In this document: piece after piece, positions 33,642 through 44,453 of the stretch
Numbering within the stretch: position 1 is the first letter of the stretch
How the letters are laid out: every line of letters starts with the position of its first letter
Source: Flaccisagitta enflata
Taxonomy: Eukaryota; Chaetognatha; Sagittoidea; Aphragmophora
Assembly (NCBI GenBank): GCA_965153355.1
Contig: OZ231126.1
Location: 89,590,001 to 89,654,000, forward strand
Length of the DNA stretch: 64,000 bases
Reading direction: 5' to 3'
Notes under the pieces: generated by a model
What the model saw: the letters and a program-made list of their open reading frames with translations, nothing else
Databases searched by the model: none
Told to the model about the DNA's origin: nothing
Made by a program: the position numbers and the translations under genes

Positions 33642-35147
33642 GCTTAAAAACAACAGTCCTCGACTGTAGTCTATTTGGTGTCCCACCCGGCTACTCAGTC
33701 TGACCCGGCTACTCAGTCTGACCCGGCTACTCAGTCTGACCCGGCTACTCAGTCTGACCCGGCTACTCAGTCTGACCCGGCTACTCAGTCTGACCCGGCT
33801 ACTCAGTCTGACCTGGCTACCAATTGCATACCTTAAAGTCCAAAAAAAAAATTTTTTTCAAAAATAAAAAAAAATTTTCTTCAAAAAAAATTTTTTTTCA
33901 AAAAAAAAAAAAAAAAAATTTTTTCAAGAAAAAAAAAAAAAAAAAATTCTTAAGTCTAAGAAATAATGTTACTAGATACATCCTAAATACCCTTATATTT
34001 TCTTAACCAAAACTCAGAATTTACTGAAATCTTGCAGGGGAGCTTTAATTGATGCAATGAACCTTCACAACAAGTTTGAACAACATTGGTGAACCTTTAC
34101 TACCATTCCCCTATGTAAATTGCACAAGTCTAGGAATAAATATTACTTGCAAAATACCCTTATATCTTCTAAACCAATACTCAGAATTATCTGAAATCTT
34201 GCAGGGGAGCTTTAATTGATGCAATAAACCTTCACATCAAGTTTGAACAACATTGGTGAACCTTTACTACCCTTCCCCTATGTAAATTGCACAAGTCCAG
34301 GAATTAATATTACTACAATAATAATAGGCAAAGGGTATTAAATATTTATGAACGTTGTTGAAAGTTGGTACACAGCTTAGTAATGCCCTCAAAATAACAC
34401 TGACCAAGTTTCATCAACATCTGAGTTGTGGTTCTCAAGTTTTTAAGGGTTGACACACACAGACAGACACACGACTCACTAACAGTGGCAAAGAAAAAAA
34501 CTAGACGCGATCTTTTGACTGTTGATTGCGTCGTAATAAAAAATGCTAGAACCTTTTAATCCATGACGGTTTTGAAGATCTTAAAAAAATCTTTCATTTG
34601 AGCTCCTTCCGATCATTCTAGCTTCAGAACTTTAGAAGTTATGATGATTTAAAGATAACTACTCAAAAAACTCAAATCTTGCTTCCATCTTTTTTACAGT
34701 AGCCAACTTTGTATTGATACAGCTTGTAAACGAAGCAAAATCACGAATTCTGCTTGATTCCATCTTGTAGAGAATTAAAAATACTTCATTTTCACCTTTG
34801 ATTTCGTATCATTTATTTCATTTTTGCATTTTACAGAATATGTAAGACAAAACATGTCATGTTTTCTGGCGCTGAAATCTGCTCTATTTATCAATCAGGA
34901 ATTTGAGTACTGAACTTCAAACTTATGTCATTTCTAAACGAATTGAGCTAAAAATTTCTGCTTGGTCTAGATTTGTAGAGTTTTTGAAGCTCTTTTATAT
35001 GCTCATGGATTTTAAGCAAAAAGTATAAGTGGTTTAGAAGTTATTGATAAATATTGAGCGTCTAGTTTTTTATTTTGCCACTGTTACACGATCAAGGCTA
35101 TGTTATAGTCCTCGACGTAAACTGAGCGTCGAGGACAAAAACTCAGA
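33642..35147 (+). mobile_element. C-family element (copy C3), with nested MITE
   Basis: The left end AAAAAAAGCTTAAAAACAAC runs into the block GTCCTCGAC (33656-33664). At the right end GTCCTCGACG and CGTCGAGGAC form a hairpin (35108-35136) before AAAAAC. In between: seven 18-bp units (CCCGGCTACTCAGTCTGA, 33685-33822), A/T runs, and two ~190-bp repeats with CTTGCAGGGG, CCTTTACTACC and CTATGTAAATTGC. The 34478-35086 MITE is a later insertion. Confidence 0.75.
34478..35086. mobile_element. MITE-like element nested in C3, TA duplication
   Basis: ACAGTGGCAAA...ACTAGACGC at the left and GCGTCTAGT...TTTGCCACTGT at the right are inverses over about 28 bp, with TA on both sides. Removing it restores the CTACACGATCA sequence seen in C1 and C2. 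Confidence 0.8.
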
Positions 35148-35429
35148 ACAGTTTTAAAAGCACAGTGACAGCGGGCCCTGATGGAGTTGCTGTCTTGCTG
35201 TTTTCCAACTCTTTCCCAAAAGATGACTAGTTTAGTCTGGGTCTCTCATGCACGAATTCGAGTGTGTGTAATTGTATTCATCGTTTTGGCTTTCAACTGT
35301 GCGCAGCATGTAATTCATGAAATAATATGGTATGAATTGAAGTAATCATGTGCAGTAATTATTCATTTCAGCATTTCAGAATAACGGCAACAATCACGCT
35401 TTTCGCGAAAAATCTGCTTGCCATTTGAG

Positions 35430-36348
35430 TTAGTTTCTCTTCTTTCCATACGATTCCTCGTACGTCTCGTTGATGGTTTCCTGCTTATTATCTTCCTCGC
35501 GTTTATTTTCTCTGTCGACCATGAACTCTTCCTTGGAAATCCAGCGTTTCGTCGTGTAGTAACCGTAATCGGTATACCAACCGTAATCGGTAGAGCCGTA
35601 ATCAGGATAATCGGTATAGCCGTAATCAGGATAATCGGTAGAGCCGTAATCAGGATAATCGGTAGAGCCGTAATCAGGATAACTGTTCGTATAGCCGTAA
35701 TCGGGATAGGTCGTATAGCCTGCGTTGTAATCTTTCGCCCTTTTTTTGACCTAAACAATAACGACAGATTGCTACTATTTTACCAGTCGCAACCAAACAT
35801 TTCCTCATTGATTTCATATCAACAATTAAGCATTGCACGTAATTTGACATTGCCAACCTTTGACAGATCCGCCAATTTGGCCTTGATGTCTTTCTTCTCC
35901 TCAGACTTCACATCAGATTTTTGTCTTGTTTTGTCTTCCGCCCTTTTTTGATCCTGCAAAATAACGAAAGAGAGTGCTATTATTGTACTATTATTTCATC
36001 CCAGACGCAACCGAGCATTTCCTCATAGTTTTCATTCCAACAATTAGGCATTGCATGCAATTTGACATATTCCAACCTTTGACAGATCTGCCAATTTGGC
36101 CTTGAAGTCTTTCTTTTCCTCGGTCTTCACATCAGCTTTTTTCGCTTCCTCACTGTAAATGATATATATTTGTCGGTAATTTTAACATTCATTTGATTAT
36201 TTCGATAATCATTGCAGTCATGGTTTTACTTCGATCCCTTCCTCCACCTGCTCATGACCGCATTAGAAAAAAAAACATTCATTATTGATACTCACCACCA
36301 TGCGCAAACGACAAAGCCGAAAACCAGAAACAACGCAAACAACTTCAT
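35430..36348 (-). CDS. Secreted tyrosine-rich repeat protein (four exons)
   Basis: Exons 36296-36348, 36077-36152, 35858-35953 and 35430-35750 join in phase (donors GTGAGT, GTTGG, GTTGG; acceptors TTTACAG, TTGCAG, TTTAG) into a 181-aa precursor. Exon 1 is a signal peptide, MKLFALFLVFGFVVCAW, then C. Exons 2 and 3 encode near-duplicate charged segments (about residues 19-43 and 44-75) ending KAKLADLSK. Exon 4 has a KKRAK run, then five tandem YPDYG motifs and shorter DYG repeats with 19 tyrosines in about 60 residues (about 82-142), then a charged tail with one NET sequon and C-terminal KKRN. The mature chain has no cysteine. The family is not recognised. Asp next to Tyr suits tyrosine sulfation, and dibasic sites could be processed; a matrix, adhesive or cuticle role is inference. 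Introns 2 and 3 are also similar, so exon plus intron was duplicated. No canonical AATAAA is obvious downstream. Confidence 0.75.
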
Positions 36349-36646
36349 TTGCGGTGAATTTCAAATTCGTCTTCGGAAAACAAATCTTCTTCTCGTGTCT
36401 CTTCGGTCTCGGAAGTTGTTGATGTTTGACTCGTTGCTTAGCGACGCTTTTGTTGATAAACATTCGTAACGGAAAAAATGTGATGCTGTATGGACGTCTC
36501 AACATTTTTGTATTATAAGATTACAAAGTCGTGTTTAGTCAAGCTGTTTTGCGATAGTTTTACAGAACGTATCAACCTAAGAAGGCGAAACAATTGGCAA
36601 ACTAACGTTTGATGTTGAGGTGGACAGCTACAGTAATGACGGATAC
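36349..36646 (-). promoter_or_regulatory. Upstream region of the secreted-protein gene
   Basis: Read on the minus strand, CTTATAATA at about 36510-36519 is a weak TATA-like candidate roughly 165 nt before the ATG. No other element is recognised. Confidence 0.2.
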
Positions 36647-37037
36647 TACACGCCGTATTTTTTATAAGAACACAGTTTTTTGAAGTGAGGCTCAGCGTTC
36701 TTATTTTAAGCTAATTCTGAGGCTCAAATGTTCTTATTCATATTAAATGAAAAAGATATTTTTTATTCTCAGTCCATATAAAATATTATCTTTGCAAATT
36801 ATAAAATTTAAAAAGAATGTAAATGAGAAAGTAACTGATTGAATTGTTTAGGTTGGAGGATTCAATTCTGTACAACTTTTTTTCATAGTTTTGTTAAGAA
36901 TTGAAATCAAAAGTACTATAGAATATATTTATACCGACATCTGAGCCTGGGTATGTTCTTAGGATGTTCTAATTTTTTCACTAAATCTGAGGCTGATGTT
37001 CTTATAAACAGTGTTCTCAGACAAAATACAGCGTGTA
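36647..37037. mobile_element. J-family MITE (copy J3)
   Basis: TACACGCCGTATTTTTTATA at the left and AAAATACAGCGTGTA at the right are inverses, followed inward by AAGAACAC, GAGGCTCAG and their inverses. 391 bp, TA-like flanks. Confidence 0.7.
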
Positions 37038-37173
37038 ACACACATGGCCTTGGCTAGCAAGACAATATGACACAATGAAAGTTATCGTGACACTTCAGTT
37101 TCACCAGGGGCAAAAAATCAACTATTTTCTTTTTAAAAAATGCATGATTCACTTGATAGTACATGATAAACAG

Positions 37174-37795
37174 GGTACACTCTCCTCTCAACGAGAGTCC
37201 AGGTCAAAAGTCATAGTACTGTGGGTTTTATTGCAGTTTCTCTTAGTATTAGGTTTGATTAAACTGAAACTATCACTCATAAAATCTTGTCAAGGGTGCT
37301 TTTTGAGAAATTTGAAAAAAAGAAAAATTTTAACCTTATTTTGAACATAGATTTTTTTAACTAATCAAAACCTCTTTTTTTTTAGCAAATTCGTAATCCT
37401 GATAAAATTTCCTTTCATTTGATATGTCGCACTATATGCTTTCTTCAAGAATTATGATTTTCAATTTTTTAGCCACCATTGCAAAATTATAACGGTGGCT
37501 TAAAAATTGAAATTCTTATTTCTTCATAAAAACATATAGTGCGACCTATCAAATGATAGGAAATAACATCAGGATTACAGATTTAGCATCAAAAAAGGTC
37601 TGGATGAGTTGAAAAATTCTTCATTTAAAATGAGGTTTAAATTAATCTTTTTTTCATATTTCTCAAAAAGCGCCCTTGACAAGATTTCACTACTGTTTAT
37701 TTTAGTAAAAGTAACCCTCAAACTATGACAAACTACAAAAAAACCTACAGTACTATGACTTTTCACCTGGATTCTCGCTGAGAGGACAGTGGGTA
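37174..37795. mobile_element. E-family fold-back (copy E2), intact
   Basis: Arms of about 300 bp pair from GTACACTCTCCTCTCAACGA / TCTCGCTGAGAGGACAGTGG inward to the centre AGCCACCATTGC...ATAACGGTGGCT (about 37470-37500). GTGCGACCTATC and GTCGCACTATATG are mirror parts. This is the reference for E4. Confidence 0.8.
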
Positions 37796-38210
37796 ATTAA
37801 TAGGAAAAATCAATGCAAAATCTCATCAAATACAAAAGTTACAGCTATTTTTGAACAAAAAATGTCATTTTTGGCTATTTTAACTCATTTTTAGCCATTT
37901 TTACCAGTTTTTTGCCTGTTTTCTGTCATCAATGATCTTGTTGAGACTATGAAATTTTGTTAGAGACTTATTTCATCTCAGTTCTAATTGGGATCAAGTA
38001 AAAAACTTGACCAGGACATGATAATTTACTAACAATAGCAAAAAAAAAACAATTTATCAAAAAAATAGCAAAAAAACTGATTTTTGGAAAAGATGCCAAA
38101 AGATTATTTACAAATGAAGGTCAGATTTGTGTTCAGCACATAAAAATATGTAAATTTTTTAACTTCCAGAGGTTTTTGGCAACTTTGGACCTATATTTCA
38201 GTTCCTGCTC
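37796..38210. other. No recognised feature
   Basis: AT-rich, with repeated TTTTAGCCATTTTT-like phrases at 37870-37920 and no gene. Confidence 0.4.
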
Positions 38211-38215
38211 TGAAG

Positions 38216-38699
38216 CACAGCGCAATCTGTAGTACAAAAAAGTGACATTAATGCCCCGGGCAAAAGCCCCATTATCCCCGATAAAAAAAAGTTAGAGTTT
38301 GAATATGCCCAGTTCTATGCCCCGTTAAAAGTTAGTGAAAAAAAATGATTCAGGGACTAAACTGGGACTTAACAGGGCATATGCCCTATTTAGTTTAGTT
38401 TTGTTTAATCAAAAATGCTTTGTCAAAAATCAGTAAACCCTTTTTTCTGTGGCTTTCTTCAGGTCAATTTCTGTCGTGAAAATCTTCAGGGAATAAATGG
38501 GGACTTAATAGGGCCTATGCCTTATTTAGTTTAGAAATAAAGAAAATAAGTTAGTCTAATTGAGGGATTCCTCAGGGAATTCCTACAGGATCAAACTCTG
38601 ACATTTTTAGACTATGCCCGGTTCACTTATGAATAATTATAACGGGGGAATTCCCAGGGAATTCCCCGGGGCATTAATGTCACTACAGATTGCGCTGTG
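38216..38699. mobile_element. MITE with 5-bp duplication TGAAG
   Basis: CACAGCGCAATCTGTAGT and ACTACAGATTGCGCTGTG are perfect inverses, extended by GTGACATTAATGCCCCGGG and its inverse. TGAAG flanks both sides (38211-38215 and 38700-38704). The interior repeats GGGACTTAA(C/T)AGGGC twice. Confidence 0.85.
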
Positions 38700-38704
38700 T
38701 GAAG

Positions 38705-39816
38705 CTCCTTTACTATAGTTAAAAAATGATGAGACATAGCGAAACGGTGAATAACAAATTTGCATGGAAAGTGAAAAATAGAAAAAAACAAAAAAATCAG
38801 ACCTTCCTAAAATACTTTTTCAAAGGTCTGATTTTTTTGAAAATGCAAAATTTTCATCCATGATTGTGATTTGTTATTCACAATTTTTAAAATGTTTTTT
38901 TTTCCAAAATATGAAATCAGCCTGTAAAGATTAGAAAAATCAGTAAAAACCATACTTAACATTGCCGAAATGTTATGAAATTTGATATGTAGGTAGTTGA
39001 GTGTCCCCCTCAACTACGGAAAAAATTTCAACCTTTTACTCCGACAAGAAGTCCCTTAAAAAGAATAAATGAATTTCTTTGTCATTTTTTTCATATTTTC
39101 TTTGTCAACTGACATTTTTTAAAGGATAACGATTAAAGACTCCAAAAACGGCCCGATAATGGTGGCAAAAAAACTAATGTTACTTTGTGATTAGTTTGAG
39201 TAGATGTTGGTGAAAAACTGAGTCAAATCACCCCTACATAGTCAAAAATAGTGAGGGAAAATTAGTGTTTAAAATCTTTGGTCTTCTAATATCCAATTTT
39301 TATTCAATATATTTGTATCATTGAGATTTAATCACTGTTATAAATGTCTTTTCTGCATGCTACTTCTCCAAAGGGTACAAGGGGGATATATTTTACATAC
39401 TGAAAAAATGTTTTTGATTTAAATTAAATGAAGAAGATGCAAAAAACTAGAAGAAAATGGCATGAAACAAAAGTGTTCTCATATGGTTCAGTCTGTCATA
39501 TAGCAAAAAAGCAAGGTGGAAAAAAAGGAGGAAGAATAGAGGTAAGGTAGACAAGGTGAAACAAGGCCAAGTAGGCCAACGATGCATCCTCGGTGAATGA
39601 ACGTTTTTGTGAAAAAAAACTTTATGAATAGATTAGAAAATGAATAACTTAAGAAATGAATAACTGAATGAATAAATGAATAAATGAATGTATGAATAAA
39701 AGATCTCATGAGAATGAAACTTTTCTAATGAAAGAGCCGCTTATTTTCTGATGCAAACACGCATTTAAAAATAAAAGAGGAAATTGAAGAAAAAAGGGAA
39801 AGAAAAAAGAATAAAT

Positions 39817-39820
<4 letters not shown>
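38705..39820. other. No recognised gene
   Basis: A short hairpin (AAATCAGACCTT / AAGGTCTGATTT) at 38794-38833 and a (TGAA)n tract at 39660-39700. Otherwise AT-rich unassigned DNA. Confidence 0.4.

Positions 39821-39897
<77 letters not shown>
39821..39897. repeat. (GA)n microsatellite
   Basis: An uninterrupted run of about 38 GA units. Confidence 0.95.
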
Positions 39898-39900
<3 letters not shown>

Positions 39901-40304
39901 ACCCAATCATCTGTAATAACCATTGAACATTTCAGAAAAACTCACATTCTTAATCAAAACAAACCTGTATCAAAGCATTTAGAGTTACTTATTGAAGCTA
40001 AAATAATAACTTTTATTTCTTGTGGAAGATATCTTGAAGGCACAAAACAAGAAAAGATAACTACTCCTTTCGGTTTCCTCTGAAATGAGAAAATTCTGTC
40101 TCTGAAAAAAATTTTGATGATGCAGTTTAAACACTGTAAACTTTTGTTTAAGGGATCCAAAGTTTTCTGCAATTGATAACACTTATGTATCCTTCTGGGT
40201 ACTAATGTACAAGAATCTGTGATCTTCTGTTTTTAAGACTTTTTAAGCGGTTTTTTAAATAAGGGTTAGGGGTGGGTTGTAACCCCGTGATACATGAGAG
40301 AAGG

Positions 40305-40310
<6 letters not shown>
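39898..40310. other. No gene; TTAGGG-like scrap at 40228-40285
   Basis: GACTTTTTAAGCGG followed by AAGGGTTAGGGGTGGG repeats the start of the 18230 unit. The frame at 39784-40083 is mostly the GA repeat. Confidence 0.4.
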
Positions 40311-40383
<73 letters not shown>

Positions 40384-40690
40384 GGACAGAGAAAATAACA
40401 ATAGGAGAGAAAGAAAGACCCAAAACCTCGCACTTACGACTTTCCCTACGGCGAGAGCCGCCTTTTTTGGTAAAAAAATCATGCATGCACTCCCATCATT
40501 ATCTAACCGCCTGTTTCTTTACGGCTTCCTCTGCCAATTTTTTTTCTATAGGTCTGTCCTTCACTGTGTCTGTATGTCCGTCTCTCCTTTTTCTTTTTCT
40601 CTTCATTATTCTTCTTTTTTTTCTATTTCTTTTTTTTTCTATTTTACTCTTTTTTCTTCTCCCTCTTTTTCCACCCCCCCCCCTTTTTTT
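40311..40690. repeat. (GA)n tract, then T/C-rich sequence
   Basis: GA run at about 40311-40381. 40560-40690 is pyrimidine-rich (TTTTTCTTCT). No gene is visible. Confidence 0.8.
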
Positions 40691-40870
40691 AGTCGCGTGC
40701 ACGCTACTCTACACCTCGCTTTGTCCGTTGGTCGGTTGGTCAGTCAGTTGGTCGGTCACACTTTACTTTTCTCATGATTTTTATTTTTGGACCTCACTGC
40801 TTCTTCCCAAATAGTCTAGTGACCTCGCGCACGCGACACGCGCGACGCGGGTAGCCGTGTATCCGGCCGG
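40691..40870 (+). mobile_element. A-family element (copy A14), damaged 3' end
   Basis: The hairpin AGTCGCGTGCACGCTACT, GTCGGTTG tract, CACACTTTACTTTTCTC, then ACGCGACACGCGCGACGCGG and GTAGCCGTGTATCCGGCC. The 3' block is duplicated or rearranged. Confidence 0.7.
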
Positions 40871-41112
40871 CCGGTATCATTCTGTTTTTCTTTCTCTCTC
40901 TTAGAATAAAAGTCACCTTCATGTTAAAACACTTTAGTATTAATGCACAACGATACACCCGACCCACCCATCTTCAACCGCGACACGGGGATGGGTTCAG
41001 AAGCCATTTTTGAGTTCTCGGTCTATCTGCACAGCCCCATTCTCCCTCCGCGATCATTGAGGGTCATTCGGGGTCACCAACGTCGGTTCCATCCGGGCAG
41101 CTTTCTCCATTT
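40871..41112. other. GC-rich patch, possible exon remnant
   Basis: 40943-41112 reads about 56 codons from ATG without repeat character and then enters A15. No domain is recognised. If coding, A15 has disrupted it. Confidence 0.15.
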
Positions 41113-41300
41113 AACAAGGCCAGATACACGGCTTCCGAAGTCGCGTGCGGGTGGGCAGGGGCCATATTTGAGGTCACCAGACCATTTTGGCAGGAGCAGT
41201 GAAGTCAAAGGAATAAAATCATAAAAAAAGTTAAGAGACCGACCGACCAACCGACCGACCGACGGACAAAGCGGGTTGTAGAGTCACGTGCACGCGACTA
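41113..41300 (-). mobile_element. A-family element (copy A15)
   Basis: The hairpin AGTCGCGTGCACGTGACT, 3' block GCACGCGACT, end TATCTGGCCTTGTT. Very close to A4 along its whole length. Confidence 0.8.
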
Positions 41301-41700
41301 AAAAATCTCGACCGTTTCTTATGCTAATAAAACGGGCTCACGTCGTTTATATCGGCCTGGGCGGGAGAACGCTCTAGGATCTTGAATTGAAAGATGGAGG
41401 GGGGCGATAAAGACAGAAGAAACACCCAAACTAGCACATAACCCACCACACGGACTGATTGAATCTAGCTAATACAAGTACTCAAAGTCAGTATGATAGG
41501 TGGAACAATATCTCAGTATGAACTAGCAAGCAAACAGGAACGGGAATTGTCTTTTTACACCCCAACCCAAATTAGGAGAGACGAAAATCAAGCCCAAACC
41601 ATAAAACAAATTATAAAAAAAATTATAAAAAAAAAAAACAGAAATTAAAAAAAAACAAGCAAAATTAAACAAAAGCAAACACCAAAAAACAATACAAATA
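41301..41700. other. No recognised gene
   Basis: A moderately GC-rich start (41301-41400), then A-rich sequence up to the C1 left end. Confidence 0.4.
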
Positions 41701-43120
41701 AAAAAAGCTTCAAAATTACAGTCCCACGGCGTGGGACTGTAATTATTGAAGCTTTCTCGTCGCGCAAACGCGACTCGAGAAGATACATGACGCACATCCG
41801 TAGTAGCAGACCTTGAAATCTTTGATGGCATACCTTGTAGGCCACAATGGCATACCTTGAAGTCCACGATGGCATACCTTGAAGTCCATGATGGCATACC
41901 TTGAAGTCCATGATGGCATACCTCAAAGTCCATGATGGCATACCTCAAAGTCCATGATGGCATACCTCAAAGTCCATGATGGCATACCTCAAAGTCCATG
42001 ATGGCATACCTCAAAGTCCATGATGGCATACCTCAAAGTCCATGATGGCATACCTCAAAGTCCATGATGGCATACCTCAAAGTCCATGATGGCATACCTC
42101 AAAGTCCATGATGGCATACCTCAAAGTCCATGATGGCATACCTCAAAGTCCATGATGGCATACCCAAAGTCCATGATGGCATACCTCAAAGTCCATGATG
42201 GCATACCTCAAAGTCCATGATGGCATACCTCAAAATCAATGATGGCATACCTTGAAGTCCATGATGACATACCTTGAAGTCCATGATGGCATACCTTAAG
42301 TCCATGATGGCATACCTATCCACATGGCATACCTTGAAGTCCATGATGGCATACCTGAAGTCCATGATGGCATACCTTGTAGTCCATGATGGCATACCTT
42401 GAAGTCCATGATGGCATACCTTGAAGTCCATGATGGCATACCTGAAGTCTGATGGCATACCTTGAAAAAAATTTAAAAAAATTTTTTTCAAAAAATTTAA
42501 GAAAAAAATTTCAAAACAAAAATTGCTTAAGTCTAAGTAACATATTACTACATGAATAAGCTAATATCCCATAAATCAGACTTCAGATTTTATTCGAATC
42601 TTGCAGGGGCTGTTCAATTGATATCCTTTACTTGTATACCAAATTAGAAAAAAATTCACATACCTTTACTACCCTTTGCCTATGTAAATTGCCTTTGCCT
42701 ATGTAAATTGCCTAAGTCCTAATAACATGTTGCTAGATAAATAAGCTAATATCTCGTAAACCAGACTTCAGATTTAATTCGAATTTTGCAGGGCTTGTTT
42801 ATTTAGTACCCTTTACTTGTAGACCAAATTATAAAAAAATTCACATACTTTTACTACCCTCTACCTATGTAAATCGCCTAAGTCCAGTAAAATATTACTA
42901 CAAAAATAATAGGCAAAGGGTAGTAAGAGTTTATGAATTTTTCTGAAAATTGGTACACAAGCTCCCATTGACATAAAAATAACACTGGTAAAGTTTCATG
43001 AACATCTGAAGTCTGGTTCAAAAGATATGAGAAGGTTTTACACAGACACACAGACACACAGACTACACGATCAGGTCCATCACATAGTCCCACGGATCTG
43101 ATTGCCGTGGGACAAAAAGC
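41701..43120 (+). mobile_element. C-family element (copy C1)
   Basis: The left hairpin GCTTCAAAATTACAGTCCC...GGGACTGTAATTATTGAAGC (41707-41752) encloses the block GTCCCACGG. A second hairpin, GTCGCGCAAACGCGAC, follows at about 41759-41774. Then come a 22-bp minisatellite and two ~190-bp repeats (CTTGCAGGG, CTTTACTACCC, CTATGTAAATTGCC). The right-end hairpin GTCCCACGG...CCGTGGGAC (43087-43113) leads to AAAAAGC. The terminal block is the same at both ends. Confidence 0.8.
41820..42470. repeat. 22-bp minisatellite in C1
   Basis: About 29 units of CATGATGGCATACCTCAAAG plus TC. Outer units have TTGAAGTC and the central block CAAAGTC, so central copies look younger. Frames such as the Met-Pro-Ser-Trp-Thr repeats are artefacts. 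Confidence 0.9.
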
Positions 43121-43194
43121 AAAAGCAAGCAAGCGATGCAAGCAAGCAAACGCAAGCAAACAACAACAACAACAACCTCGGCTGACTGAAGAAA

Positions 43195-43475
43195 GGCGTG
43201 TATAAAGTTGAGCATTCCCCCCCCGGCGGGGGGGGGGGGAAATAAAATCAAAGGGTTTGGAGATGGGGAAAAAAATCAAAAGCTAAAAAAGAAGAAAAAA
43301 TTTTTTTTTTGAAGATTTGACACTTTTGGTAGTTCCAAATGGTAGTCTCTGATTACTGCAACACATTTTAACACTATTTAAACCTATAATGTACTGTTTT
43401 AATGTTTTGTAGGGAAGAAAATCAAAGGCAGGGGGGGGGAATAAAATCAAAAGCCGCTCAATTATATACACCCCT
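43195..43475 (-). mobile_element. I-family MITE (copy I2)
   Basis: The inverse of I1: GCGTGTATAAAGTTGAGC, CCCCCCCGGCGGGGGGGG, a shared middle with GTTGCAGTAATC-type sequence, and CCGCTCAATTATATACACCC. Confidence 0.65.
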
Positions 43476-44040
43476 GAAGAAACCCCAGTATTAATATTTC
43501 AAGAACTTGACAAGTATAGTTAAAACAAAAATTAAGAAAGCAGTTTTTTAATGTCCATGAATAAAGCACGAGGAATAAAAAAAGCCTCTGTTACTTCTTG
43601 AAATTACACAAATGTAACAATGGTCCAACGCAATACATTTATAAAGTCATTTATATGTTGGAAAAATTTCTATAAATCATTGAAACAATGCAACGATACC
43701 AAAAAACGTATCACTGCTTGGGCATTCTTTTGTCAATTGGTTTAAACAAAAGCGCAACAACGCATTAACAGGGAGAAACGAATATAATTTCAACAAGTCA
43801 ATCTATATTGAAGATGATTATTGAAGCAGATAATTGTAGGATGTCCATTAGCTCGAGAGATAGATTACTATCAAGAATATATAAATTCTAAGAATATTCC
43901 AAATTTCAAGGATATTTCATATTTTAAGAATATTTGAATCTTAGTATCAATCACCGCAGTCGAAACACAAATCAGAGTAAGCAAGCAGCAGCAATTAAAC
44001 TCCTAATCAAACCAATTTTCTTTCCCTAGTGCTTAACGAA
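43476..44040. other. No recognised feature
   Basis: AT-rich, no frame or repeat of note. Confidence 0.4.
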
Positions 44041-44434
44041 TAGACACTTTTCATTTTATAAGAACATAGATTTTTGAAGCAAGCCTCAGCGTTTTTATTT
44101 TTATCTCTGTTTCAAGACGCAAGTATTCTTTACATATTCTTATTTTTTTATTAAATAATTTCTTTAAAATTATAGATCTTTATTGTTGTAATGATTTAGT
44201 TTATTTATAAAAGAGATTGTAAAAGAACTATTACATTAAATATGAATAAACGTAAGATTAATTGTTTATAAATAAGGGTTTTTCATCTAATTTTACTAGT
44301 TTTTAAAAAAGTTATATTCTTGTTATATTCTTGTCTTCAAAACTGAATTTATTCTTAAAATGTTTTTATTTTTTAGCTAAATCTGAGGGTGATGTTCTTA
44401 AAAACAGTGTACTTATAAAAAGAAAAGCGTGTAA
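44041..44434. mobile_element. J-family MITE (copy J4) next to the ALDH1L stop
   Basis: TAGACACTTTTCATTTTATA at the left and TATAAAAAGAAAAGCGTGTA at the right are imperfect inverses. It begins 20 bp beyond the ALDH1L stop codon. On the gene's strand it supplies AATAAA hexamers (for example near 44349-44354 and 44364-44369), so it may provide the poly(A) signal. Confidence 0.7.
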
Positions 44435-44453
44435 CGATGAGTGATAGATGATT

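Noticed and set aside
41820-42470. CRISPR-like regular array
   Set aside because: Units are contiguous 22-bp tandem repeats without spacers, in a eukaryotic transposable element. The same holds for the other arrays.
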